A DNA stretch of 64,000 nucleotides from Acanthamoeba lenticulata (taxonomy: Eukaryota; Discosea; Longamoebia; Acanthamoebidae), in the NCBI GenBank assembly GCA_002179805.1, contig NAVB01000412.1, positions 1 to 64,000 on the forward strand, read 5' to 3'. Shown here one piece after another: positions 43,609 through 58,249 of the stretch (positions within the stretch are counted from its first letter, which is position 1; every line of letters starts with the position of its first letter). Under the pieces are notes generated by a model that saw only the letters and a program-made list of their open reading frames with translations, did not search any database and had not been told where the DNA came from. Made by a program: the position numbers and the translations under genes.

Positions 43609-44805
43609 TTATTGTTTCTTTTTTGGTGGAGGCGGATGCGCGAGGAGGAAGGAGTCGACGACCTCACGATCAACGCAGCCACACTCAGGGGCGGGCATCT
43701 TGCCATACTGCTCGTAGAACAGAACGAATCGTCTCGACTGGGAGACCCACTTCGTGTTGAGCGCTACTCGCTCGCGCAGCTTCTCCAGGCAGCCGTCGCG
43801 CCACTTGAAATGGTGCACGTCCAGCTGATGGACAGAGATCGTGGGTTAGATTGCCAACTTGGCATAGCTAGTGGAGGTTTCCTTACATCCTTCTTGGGGG
43901 CAGACATGAAGTCGTGGTGAGACTCATTGAGGTAGTTGTGTATCCCAGCATCAGTGACCAGGAAGCCCCTGTGGATGGGCTTCTTGTACGACGCGCCCTT
44001 GATGAAGTTCTTGGTGACGGCGCTCTTGCATGGGAACTGCGACCACAGAGACCGTTCGTGCTGAATAGGTTGTAGAGTGCAGTCCGCAGAGACGTGATCC
44101 ACGAACTGGGCATGGACCGTGTTGTGGCCATTGGATTGCAAGTCGGACACATAGTCTATGAAGGAACCAGGAGGGAATTCAATCAACTCGTCGTCGTCCG
44201 ACTCGATGACCCAAGCTGAGTGCGGGATTCGCTGATTCATGAGCTGCTTGATCTCCACCTTCTGCGAGAACAACCCTGACCACAAGGTGGGCGAGATGCC
44301 CAGCTCCTGAAACAGACGCACTTCAGCTGGGGGCTGAGTGCTCCCTTCTAGTGAGCGCCTCGTAACAACCAAGAATGGCTAAAGAGACAGACAGGAGGCG
44401 CACTGAAGAAGCGACGTTGTCCACATGAATGAGCAGGATGAAGTTGGACTTGGGAATTAAGTGTAGGTCATGGGAAGCATTGGTGTAGTGGGCAACCCAG
44501 TAGGGCCATAGGGAGCTGCCGTACTTGGCGCTGGTCACCGTCAACAGGTAGATCTGTTCTGGTCTTACGACAGTCTCTGCACCCGAGGAGGCATGAGGTT
44601 GGCCTGCCTCACTCGGCAAGACAGAAGCAGGCAGATCACGAATCTTGAGGCCATTGCCGAGCTCTATCACCGGTGCATAGTTGAGCGTCTGAAAGATGAG
44701 AATGGGCAGGCAGGATAGAGCACTTAACAGAACAAGGAACAAGCCACAACGTCTTCTCGACAAGCGCGCTCGCGGGTAGCAGGTCATAGGGCAGTCATTC
44801 AACAA
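43609..44805 (-). CDS. Type II membrane protein, candidate Golgi glycosyltransferase
   Basis: The N-terminus has a short basic cytoplasmic tail and one signal anchor (CGLFLVLLSALSCLPILIF), the layout of Golgi glycosyltransferases. The lumenal part has SAWVIESDDDELIEFPPGSF, where an acidic D-D-D/E cluster after a hydrophobic strand looks like the metal/nucleotide-sugar binding DxD, preceded by PYWVAHYTNA and KVEIKQLMNQRIP. Further on come AKNFIKG-like and HHFKWRDGCLEKLRERV segments, the latter like the HxKW element of family-2-like transferases. Two introns. It ends in a Pro/Lys tail (PPPPKKKQ). The exact GT family is not certain. It is convergent with the USP5 gene with a 72-bp gap. Confidence 0.5.
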
Positions 44806-44998
44806 GTTGCTGGCCAGTGCGAACTGAACCGCAACGAGGCTTCTTTCCTTTTTCCCTCTTCTTCTGCCTTCCCCGCTCTTTTCACACCATTTTCTTGACC
44901 GCCCTAACTACTTGTGGTCTTGCTTCTTTGTGAGGGGTGTCAACTTGTTCTTCAACTTGGCTCTGCTGCAACACAAGCAAAGCAAGAGTTAATGTTAA

Positions 44999-45860
44999 TT
45001 ACAGGGCCAAAGAGGTAAGCATGCGCTCGATCTCGTCCACGTCTTCAGCGGTCTCCATGGCGGTCACCTGCAAGAAGAGGAGGGGGTGAGTTGACATTTG
45101 GTAGAAACAGAAGAAGAGCTGCGCCGTCTACCTTGTGGGTAATGTGCTGGAGCTGTTGTTGAAGCGCTTGTGCTTGCTCTGGCGACGCTGTGCGGCTCAC
45201 GTAATCGTGAATGCTGCTGACAATCTCTTGTAGTTGGCGCTACACGAAAGCGGTAAGAAGAAGAGAAAATGCACCAAAGTAGAGCAGGGAAGCACCTGGA
45301 CGTCAGCCAAGGAGGACGTGGGCGACTTGATTCGGTGGAGACGGTCGTAGGCCCAGTGCAACGGAGTGCGTCCCGTGCTGTCAACGGTGAAGGCTCCCGC
45401 ACCCTTGTCGCTGGCCAGCAGGCAGCGCACTACATCTGCTCGTCCACTCGTGGCTGGTGACAGCTGCAGCGTCAAGGCTCCCTTCGCTGTGTCTCATGCA
45501 AACGTTTTGTGGGTGGTACCAGCCAAGTGGAGCGGGGTGTTGCCCCGCGAGTCGCAGATGGTCGGGTCTGCACCCAGGGCGAGAAGGCACTGCACAACAG
45601 GCACGTGGCCGCAGGCGCTGCTAATGTGCAGGGCAGTTCTCCCTCGGTCGTCCCGCTGATTGACCCACACCCCCGCTTGCGTCACGGCTGCCGCTACGCC
45701 GCCCACATCTCCCACCTCCCCCCCCCCGCCAAGCCGCTCTTCTTAGTGCCGCGAAGCCTCGCCAGCACCAAGGAAGGAGTGGCACCTCTGCAGCATGTAT
45801 AAACATTTCGTGTGGGGTCATGCTCGGGGCAGCCCCAGCAGACAGAGAGGACCACTCCAT
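44999..45860 (-). CDS. ANKRD54-like ankyrin repeat protein
   Basis: This is a small ankyrin adaptor. Repeats visible in order: AAEVGDVGGVAAAV, then DDRGRTALHISSACGHVPVV with QCLLALGADPT, CDSRGNTPLHLAG, and VDSTGRTPLHWAYDRLHRIK. After the repeats the C-terminus RQLQEIVSSIHDYVSRTA followed by ALQQQLQHITHK and AEDVDEIERMLTSLAL aligns by eye with the C-terminal helices of human ANKRD54 (IVQMLREYLERLG... VDEVTDLLASFTSLSL). In mammals ANKRD54 binds Lyn/Btk-type kinases and controls nucleocytoplasmic traffic; the role here is unknown. About six introns. Start ATG 45860, 122 bp from the divergent TPI start. Confidence 0.75.
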
Positions 45861-45982
45861 CCTGCAGGAGGAAGACGAGAGGACAGGAAAAATGGAAGAC
45901 GAAGAGAAAAAAACACCGAGAAATCACACTCATACTGACGCACAGAGCCACACTCGATCGATACATCCTCACAACAAGCAAC

Positions 45983-47218
<1,236 letters not shown>

Positions 47219-47259
47219 TAGACCAGTGCAAGTCCAGACACACAAGTGTTTGTGTGACT

Positions 47260-49959
<2,700 letters not shown>

Positions 49960-50307
49960 CACAAACAGGAGGTCACTTTGGGGAATCCTTCTTCGCCTGG
50001 CAGCTGCCCAGAGTGCGTTGGCCAAAGGCGTGCATCTGCCTCATTCCGGAATCAGAACGCGGAAGTGGACTTTTGGCGCCATTTTATATTAACAAAAACC
50101 AAGAGGAAACTGGGTTCCGAGGTGGGGGAAAGAAGAGGGGCGGTCGCTAGGCCCGCAACTGACGACGACCGGCTTCTACTTCACAAAGCTTCTCGCGCTT
50201 GTGTTCCCTACATTTACTGTGCGATTTGTTGTTGTCCTGAGAAGGCCAACTGAATCACCTCTTTCACACACCTGCACATCCGCGCGCATAAACCAACCGA
50301 ATCGAAA

Positions 50308-51294
50308 ATGGTTCCGAAGAAATACGCGAAGCTGTTGACCCCATTCATTATGGAGTTCATCGGCACATTCTTCTTGACTTCGTCCATCGCTTTCAATTTG
50401 ATCAACTTCATCCGAAGCGAGAACGTTTTCGAGATGCAGGCCGCCCTCGGTATCGGCACCTGTCTTGTCGCTGTGGTCTACGCTGGCGGCCATTTGTCGG
50501 GAGCCCACTACAACCCCTCCATCACGATCGCCGTTTGGGTCAGGTCTCTTGGCCACAAGCCCCGCCCAGGCCAGGAGAAGCCCCCTATCTCGACCCTCGA
50601 TGCTGCCATTTACATCGTGGTCCAAATTTTCGCTGCATTCCTTGCCGGTCTGTTCGAGTGGGCCTCTCTCTCTGAGACCTTCCGCATCACGCCTGGCGCC
50701 AACATCCCCCTCATCGGCGCCCTCATCGTCGAGTGGTTCTGGACCTTCCTGCTTGACTTCGTCGTTCTCCAAGTCGCCACCACGAAGCCTCAGGCCGGTA
50801 ACTCTTTCTTCGGCATGGCCATCGGTTTCACTGTCCTCTCTGGCATCTGCTCTGCTGGCTGTGCGTCCCGCCTCCTTCATTTCTTCCTTTTTGTACATCT
50901 CTTGGCTCTTCATTGTGCTGATTATTTTTATTTTTATTTCTTGACCTCTGCAGACGTGTCTGGTGGTGCTTTGAACCCTGCCATCTTGCTGGGCCTCAAC
51001 TTCTCCGACACGCTCGCTCATGGTGACATCACCCGTATGGAGTACACCTGGATCTACCTTATCGGCGGCGTGTTGGGCGGCCTCTCCGCTGGCGGTCTCT
51101 TCTACATCACCAACGTCGACGAGTATGGCGATGAGGAGCAGATTTCGCTCTACTCTGCCGAGGCCACCACCGTGGCCTCCGTCGCCGCCACCAAGCGCAG
51201 CAAGCAGCACATCCGCGGCACCATCCCCATGGCCAGCGACGGCGAGTACGAGGACATGGGCGACCAGAGCGCCTACCTGCTCGGTCAGAAGTAG
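50308..51294 (+). CDS. Aquaporin/MIP-family channel with atypical pore motifs
   Basis: This is a six-helix membrane channel of the major intrinsic protein family. The first half has FIMEFIGTFFLTSSIAF and GGHLSGAHYNPSITIAVWV, so the first pore motif is NPS rather than NPA. The second half has DVSGGALNPAILLGLNF: NPA is present but the Arg that normally follows (selectivity filter) is Ile. Six hydrophobic segments are clear, and the inserted loop RSLGHKPRPGQEKPP is hydrophilic. The C-terminal tail is acidic and Ser/Thr-rich, ending QSAYLLGQK. One intron (about 50862-50953) splits the two halves. Substrate selectivity is hard to predict with these changes. Confidence 0.92.
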   Translation: MVPKKYAKLLTPFIMEFIGTFFLTSSIAFNLINFIRSENVFEMQAALGIGTCLVAVVYAGGHLSGAHYNPSITIAVWVRSLGHKPRPGQEKPPISTLDAAIYIVVQIFAAFLAGLFEWASLSETFRITPGANIPLIGALIVEWFWTFLLDFVVLQVATTKPQAGNSFFGMAIGFTVLSGICSAGCASRLLHFFLFVHLLALHCADYFYFYFLTSADVSGGALNPAILLGLNFSDTLAHGDITRMEYTWIYLIGGVLGGLSAGGLFYITNVDEYGDEEQISLYSAEATTVASVAATKRSKQHIRGTIPMASDGEYEDMGDQSAYLLGQK

Positions 51295-52061
51295 AGTCTT
51301 CTTCCTCCTACCTCCTTCCGTCCGGACAACCCGCACAACAACTCGAAACTGCCTAGGGTGGTTTGCGTGATGCCCATTCTTCTTCCTCCCCTTCTCTTTG
51401 CTCTTCCACCTTTCCTTCTTCCTGCTTGTATTAGCTACAACGTTAGAGCGCTTGGTCTCCTACCCAAAACAATGTACACTCGTGACCCATTACGTTCCCA
51501 TTTTCTCCTTCCTATTCTCGTCTTGTTGAGAAAGAAGAACAGCGCCGCCCATTTGGTGTTCCTCCTTCTTCACGTGGGGTTTCCCTTTGTGGGAAAGGGG
51601 CGTACCACGAATAGCAGAGTTATTTGCAGCGTCATCTCCGGCGTAGCGGCCACCAATGACGCACAAACTGGCGCTCAACGGGGAGTAACTCCTGTGCCGG
51701 TGTTCGTTCCTCCTCTCCGCCACAGGACAGCGCTCAAATTCTTGTCTTGTGTGCAAGAAGCATTTGACCCCTCCTGCTCAAACCTTCCTTCTGCCGTTGT
51801 AGTAGCGGTAAGTGGACACCTGCTTCTCCCCTTGGGAGTCTTCTTGCTTTCCTCCTTTACCTCACGCGTTGTTGAGGCTTTTCGTTCTTCGTTGTTTGGT
51901 ACACACGTCGTTGGCTTATTTTTCCTTCTGTGGCTCCCCCTTTTGGTTTCTCTGGGTGACGTCAGGTGCGGGAAGTGGAAGCGGAAGCAGAAGCGTGGCA
52001 AGCCCTGTGTATAAAAATCGTCGTCATTTCACCCTTCGCAACAAGCAAACGCAGCTAAAAG
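51295..52061. other. Long intergenic region, pyrimidine-rich
   Basis: This lies between the aquaporin stop and the SLC26 start. It is rich in CTT/TTCC tracts on the plus strand. Long open frames exist on both strands, but their products are low-complexity without domain or exon structure, so I do not call them genes. The last 60 bases hold a TATA-like box. Confidence 0.55.
52010..52018 (+). promoter_or_regulatory. TATA-like box of the SLC26 gene
   Basis: TATAAAAAT lies 44-52 bp before the ATG of the SLC26/SulP gene, a plausible core promoter if the 5' UTR is very short. Confidence 0.45.
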
Positions 52062-55000
52062 ATGGCGGAGAGGAAGGGACCGATTCCTCATCTGGCGGAT
52101 CTGAAACAGACATCCTTCGCCAGCACGTTGGACAGTCTGTCGCGGCGTGGTCAGACCAGGGATGAGGAGGGCTTCATCATGGCCGGCTTCGGTATCAAAA
52201 AGGAAAAGAAGAAGAAGAAGATCAACAAGCGCGAGAAGGAGTGGCGCGCTAGACAAAGAGGCGAGGGACCTAAGAAGAATGTCACCTTCGGCGATGACGT
52301 TGGCAGCCCTGAGGACTCTTCTTCCTCAACCACGACTGAGCGCCGTTCCTCCGATTCAAGCCGTGATTCGGAAGAAGCGGTGCGGATCGACGTTGAAGGG
52401 GCTGATGATGACGATGACGACTCGTTTGCCCCTGCTCGCGGTCGCAAGGACGTGGATGAGAACGAGAAATCGGCCTTGCTGCGCATGCGATTCAGTTCGG
52501 AGAGTGAGGGCGTGGGCAACCGTCTCCTCACCGAGAGTGACGACCATGGAGACGACGATGATGACGATGACGAAGAGGAACACCCCATGCGATCGTCTGC
52601 GGTGCAATTCGACCACAAGCATCACCATAAGAGCTGTGCGGCCGAGCTGGGGGATTATCTGCACGAAATGGGCGAGGATCTCATCTCCAATTTGGGCTAC
52701 ATGAAGGACAGCCTTCTGACTAAGGAGGGCTGGCTCCTTACCCTCAAGCGTGCCAAGGCCGATTGGCGCGCTGCCGGTACTGTTGGTCTTGTCAATTTGC
52801 CTCTTTCTATCTCGCTGGCTGTCGCCGCCGACAGCGGTCCCGTCCCTGGTACGCTCATCTTGCCTCAAATCCCCCTCCCCTCTTTATTTATTTTGAGCGT
52901 TTTGCCTCAACTCTCGGCCCTGCAGGCGTGTCTACGGCTATTTGGGCCGGTCTCCTCACCGCTCTCTTCGGTGGCTGCGTCTACAACATTGTCGGTCCGA
53001 CCGGTACGTTCAACTCAACAAACATCTGTTTATTTATTTTTATTTTAAATTCATTTAATTTCCGGTTTATCAGGTGCGCTGTCGGGCATTCTCGCGCGAA
53101 ATGTGTCCATGTACGGCGTGGACTCGCTGCCCTATCTCGCCATCCTCACGGGCATTATCTGCATGATCGTGTTCTTGCTCAAATGGGAGCGCTACGTTCT
53201 CCTCGTGCCGTCGTCTGTCATGGAGGGCTTCACGCTTGGCGTCGCCTTCATCATCGCCCTGAATCAGGTTTGTTTTTTGTTTCTTATTTTGTTTTTGAGT
53301 TATTCGTCTTTGTCTTGTCATTTCTGCACCACATGAAGCCTTCTGTTTACCCGAGTCAACATCAGATCAACTTTGCGCTTGGCCTGGGCCAGATACCACG
53401 ACACGAAGAATTTGTTTACAACATCATGGAGTCCTTCCGTTACATGGGTGAAACTGGTACCGTATATCCGTCATTCTTGGACCATGTGAACGTTCTTTTC
53501 ATGTCCTCACCCATGCAATTCGATCACGCCACCAGATCCGTGGTCGCTTGGCCTGTTCCTTCTGTCGGTGACGAGTCTCTACGCGCTCGTCATGAACTTC
53601 AAGAAGGTTCCGTGGGTCATCATTCTCTGCGTCCTCGGCATCATCCTCGGCTATGCTTGCGCCCACAACGTATGCCTTCCCTTTACCTCTACATTTTTTA
53701 TTCCTATTTTAACCGATTTTTATTTTTCTAACATTTAACTAATGATGACTACAATCCGCGTGGCAACAGTACATCCCGTTCCGTCTGCAGACCCTCCAGA
53801 CCCGCTACGGCGATGTACGACTTCTCCCCAAGTCTCGCGCCTGCTTGCGCTGTTGACTTACCAACACATGCGGGCGGTGTTGAAAACACAGTTGCAATTC
53901 GAGCTGGTGTCGTGGCCCGAGTTCAAGTGGAGCTACATCACGGTGGACTTCTTCGCCTCGGCGCTCTCGATCGCGTTCGTGGCGCTGCTGGAGACTCTCA
54001 TCTCGGCCAAGATTGCCGACAGCATGACCAAGACCAACTTCAACCAGCGTAAGGAGGTATTTGGCCTCGCCCTCGCCAACATCGTCACCGGCATCGTCGG
54101 CGGCATTCCCGCCACCGCTGCCCTTGCCCGTACTGCCCTCAACATCAACACCGGTACATCCTCCACGTCTTCGCTCTTTTTAGTTTTCGTTCTTTGCTGA
54201 CGTCTGCCGTGGCGTCGACAACAAACAGGAGCGACGTCGCGCATGGCGGGCATCCTGCAGTCGCTGTTTGTGCTGGGCCTGTCGTTCTTCCTGCTCACCT
54301 ACTTCAAGTTCCTGCCGCTCCCGATCGTCGCGGCCGTGATCGTCATCGTCGCCATTCGCATGGTGGACACCCACCACATCATCCGCTTCTGGAAGCTGGA
54401 CAAGACCGTCTTCTTCCTCACCATTTTCGTCGCCGCCATTTGCGTCCTCGTCGAGCCCACGTCGGGCATCGTCGTCGGCATGATCATCGCCCTCCTCATG
54501 TTCTCCGACATGACGTCCCGCATTCACTCAGAGCTCGTCATGACTGACGACGACGGCTCCAAGAAGTGCGTCCCCCCTTTTTTTTAATGATTTTATTTAT
54601 TTTTAACTATAATTTTTAAATTTTATTTAGTTCTTTTCCATATTTTTTTCTGTTCTCGCCTGACGTGCTTGGTGTGCGTCCACAAGGTTCGTGAGCGACA
54701 AGGAGATTCAGGTGGGTGAAGTCGAGAAGTCCAAGCGCGAGCGCAAGAAGCAGCACCTCAAGGAGCTCAAGATCGCCTCTGCCGACGAGGACGTACGTCG
54801 AAACCGCCGCCGTCTTTGTAATGAACCGCGCATTGGTGACGATGTTGATGCTGACGATCGCCATTGGCGCGATGACTTGCAGCAAGAGGCCCAGTCGGTC
54901 GTGCCGCGATCGGAGCTGCACAAGGGCAAGAACGCCGCCGTCTACCGTATCTCTGGCCAGTTGACCTACGTCAACGGCTTTGGCCACAAGAGGTTCGTCC

Positions 55001-55366
55001 TTCGCGGCCTCGACATATCTTCGACCAAAGAAGAAGCTGACCTCCTTTTTTCTTTCCACGCGTTGCAGGCGGCTGCTGATGTTCCGGAGCTGCGACTGCA
55101 TCGTGATCTCGCTGCGCTACCTGTACTACATCGACATTGACGGCCTCGACGCGCTGAACGAGGTGATCGAGCAGCTGGAGCGCGAGGGCAAGCTGGTGCT
55201 GCTGTCGGGCGTCAACCTGGGCGTGTCGGCCCTCATCTCGAAGGCCGACTGGTTCCTGCAGATGGTGTCGGACGGCAAGGTCTTTGCCACCTACATGGAC
55301 GCCCTGGCCTCCCTCGGCGAGGAAGATGTCGAGCTCGGCAAGATCGTCAACGTCCAGAACTTCTAG
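52062..55366 (+). CDS. SLC26/SulP anion transporter with STAS domain
   Basis: This is a membrane anion transporter. A long hydrophilic N-terminus (about 240 residues) is basic then acidic, with Asp runs (DDDDDD) and a His cluster (HKHHHK). The transport core has GTVGLVNLPLSISLAVAADS, GVSTAIWAGLLTALFGGCVY then NIVGPTGALSGIL, ALSIAFVALLETLISAKIAD then NFNQRKEVFGLALANIVTG, and GGIPATAALARTALNINTGA, which matches the SulP pattern of a Gly-rich helix after the conserved N-Q-E/F-G-x-x-N stretch. A C-terminal STAS domain, RISGQLTYVNGFGHK and VISLRYLYYIDIDGLDALNE, follows. About ten introns. Similar to the bacterial SulP and BicA group; whether sulfate, bicarbonate or another anion is moved cannot be said. 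Confidence 0.9.
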
Positions 55367-55701
55367 GAGGAGAGGCTTGGTTCTGATCTGGACCTGGTCA
55401 CCACCATTGTCACTATCACGTGTGGCCATCATGTTCTGTTTGTGTTACTTTATTAATATTAAACGAGTCACTACATGTTCTTTCTTCTTCGTTTTCGTCT
55501 TCATCCTCAACAAGCTCACTGGGCTGAAGAGGCACTTCGAGTTTCTAAAAATACCCAGGATTGCGGTGCCGGTTACATGCGTGGCTTTGTTTTTTGGTTG
55601 GCTGAAATCAAAGCCTGCACCTCCCCGCAGTCGCACCTTTAAGGTGGCCAGGATTGCGGTGCGGTGTCGACTACAGCACCGCCAGCCTGGGGTTGCCGTT
55701 G
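55367..55701. other. Intergenic region between convergent SLC26 and histidine kinase genes
   Basis: Two 3' ends meet here. An ATTAAA-like signal lies at about 55456-55461. A perfect 15-bp direct repeat (55555-55569 and 55648-55662) is the only structure I see. No gene is supported. Confidence 0.5.
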
Positions 55702-58249
55702 CTAGACAACCCCACGCGAAGGCTGCGGTGATGACGGCGGCACCCACCGCCTGATGGTGGCCGACAGGAGGGCCCGGTCGAAGGGTTTCCCCAGCCTTGT
55801 TGTTGTTTGTTCCCCCACAACAACACAACGCGTCAGCCAAGCGTGCACCAAAGGGGGCTCGCGTTGAAGTGCGCACCAGTCGTCCATGCCGATCTGCATG
55901 CACGTGGCGATGTCGTCGGGCGTGGTCGAGGCCGAGAGCGCGATGATGGGCGTGCGCTTGAGCTGCAGTTCCTGCTCCCTCGCCCGAATTCGCCTGGTGG
56001 CCTCAAGCCCGTCCATGACCGGCATCTGTCCGTGGCGCGTCTCACGCGTCAGCCCCAACAGCATGAGAAAAAAAAAAGTGATGTTGTTTCCTGCTGCCGA
56101 GACGTACATGACAGTCCATGAGAATGACATCGAACGGGCCCTCCTCTCCGAGCACTCGCAAGCACTGCTCGCCGTCCCCGGCTGAGGCGATGTAGGAGCA
56201 GCCCACGCGCTGGAGCATCTTGAGGCCCAGCTTGAGGTTGACGGCATTGTCCTCGACAATCAACACTCGGACCCCGCGCAACGAGTCTTCGCGTCGAGCG
56301 CGGGTCTCGCCCGAGACGCTCAGCTGGCGCAGGCGCGGCGACAGCACGCTGGACGGCTCTGTGGCTTGTGCCTCTGTGGCAGTTGTATCGGCGAGCGGGA
56401 GCGGCAGCGTGAACCAGAACGTGGAGCCCTCGTTTCGCTGCGAGCGGACGCCGACCTCTCCGCCCATGAGCCGCGCCAGCCGCTTGCAGATCGCCAAGCC
56501 GAGGCCCGTGCCGCCAAACTTGCGCGTCGTCGAGGCGTCGGCCTGCGTGAAGCTCTGGAGCGCCCGAGAAGCGGGTTGTGGAACAAGGTGAGTAAAGGCC
56601 TTTCGAGACCCTTGACGAGATGACAAAGATGACGAACCTTGAAGATGTAGGGCAAGTGCTCTTCGGGGATGCCGATGCCAGTGTCAATCACTTCCACTAA
56701 AACTTCGTCCTCCTTGGACCTGTCACAGGCCATCGCCGCAGCAAAAGTAGACGGCTGCGGGTGGTTTCGTCCTGTTCTTCGAGCGGGACCAGCGCCGGAT
56801 TGGTGGTGATCACTGGCAGAAAGCTTATCCTGCCTTGTCGACCGGCCGCCAGGCCCGCAGCACCCGCGGCCGACGCACTGCTGCGGCCCTTCAGGGTCAC
56901 TACGTCGCCCACCATGGGCGCGGGGGCGGCTGGAAACGGCGATTGTGACGCTGCCGTTCTCGGGTGTAAACTTGAGGCTGTTCGAGACCAGATTCGTGAT
57001 CATTTGCCGGAAGCGTAGCGGGTCGCCCACTCGACGTGGATGCGACACGTCCAGGATCTGTCGCAGCTCGATGCGCTTCTGCTTGGCCATGGGCAGCAGC
57101 ATCTGTCGGTGGCAACAAAACGTGCGAGACAAACAGCAACACATGTGTCAGAGAGTCGAGGCATGTTAGCCATAAATAGCAATCGCTCTTGGGAGGGACC
57201 TTGACGAGTGACTCGATTTCTTCTTGGATGTTGAAGGGAATTCGCTCAATGGTCATCTGCTTCGTCGCCATGCGCTCAAAGTCGAGGACGTCGTTGATGA
57301 GGGAGAGCATGTGCCGGCTGCACTCGCCGATAATGCTGGCCATTTCGTTGGCCAGTGACAGCTCGCGAAGCTGTTCGACCAGCTCTTCCCCCGCCGCCAC
57401 AATTCCATGAAGTGGCGTCCGCAGCTCTGCGCCATCCCGTCGAGTAAAAAACCAAAAATGAAGAAGAACGAGAAACACGACGGGAAAGCGACGAGAAGAA
57501 GGGGGGGGGGGCGCACCGTGGCTCACGTGGGTCAGGAAGCGCGCCTTGGTCTTGGTGGCCTTGGCCAACCGCTTGTTGGTTTCGTGATACTTGCGCAGAG
57601 CCTGGAGGCGGGCGCGCTCGTTGACACAGGTGGTCAGGCCGAGGAGAACAAAAGAGCCCATCATGGCCAGCAGGCGGGCGGTCACGCCGAGCTCCAGCGT
57701 GTGGCCCGAAGTCGGGGTCAGCTCAATGCCGCACGTGATGGCGTAGATGACCGACTGGGCGAGCGTGACGCCCAGCAAGGCAACGCCAGTCTCGTGACCG
57801 AAGACGTAAAACCCCAGCATGGGGACGTGCACGAGGCAGGTAAGGAACTCGCTAATGGGGCCGCACACCACGCTCATGACCCACACGCCGACGTTGATGT
57901 AGACCAAGACGCAGCATGCGCTCACCTTGATGTGGCGCACGGTATAGAGAAGGGCGAGGAGCAGTGCGTTGATGGCCGCAAAGGCCAGCACGACTGTGCG
58001 GAAGAAGCTGGCGGACTCAACCCCCGCAGGGGAGGCTGCTGTCAGGTCAAGCACGGGGCACAAGAAGACGAGCAAAAGGAAGTCGTAGACTAGAAAGAGG
58101 AGCAGGGTGGTGGCGAGCAGGGCGAACTTGAAGCGATTCTCCTCCTCGACGATGTCCTCTGGCATCGGCGCGCCATCGGCACAGGTGGTGCGTCCTTTAC
58201 CGTGCAGCCTGGTCCCAGGCGCGGGGAAGATGAGGTCCAGCAACTGCAT
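55702..58249 (-). CDS. Membrane-bound hybrid sensor histidine kinase with receiver domain
   Basis: This is a two-component hybrid kinase. The N-terminus has about five to six hydrophobic helices (such as [20 protein letters not shown] and [20 protein letters not shown]). The dimerisation/phosphoacceptor box spliced over an intron is [18 protein letters not shown], with His in place. The ATPase N-box is [17 protein letters not shown], then [13 protein letters not shown] and [20 protein letters not shown]. The C-terminal receiver has [17 protein letters not shown], phospho-Asp in [24 protein letters not shown] and Lys in [11 protein letters not shown]. All phosphotransfer residues are present. 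About five introns. The ATG at 58249 ([14 protein letters not shown]) is picked; a shorter start at the [11 protein letters not shown]et is possible. Confidence 0.92.

Noticed and set aside
51358..52014. 218-codon open frame downstream of the aquaporin
   Set aside because: The product is hydrophobic low complexity from pyrimidine-rich DNA, without domains, and it ends just before the TATA-like box of the SLC26 gene.
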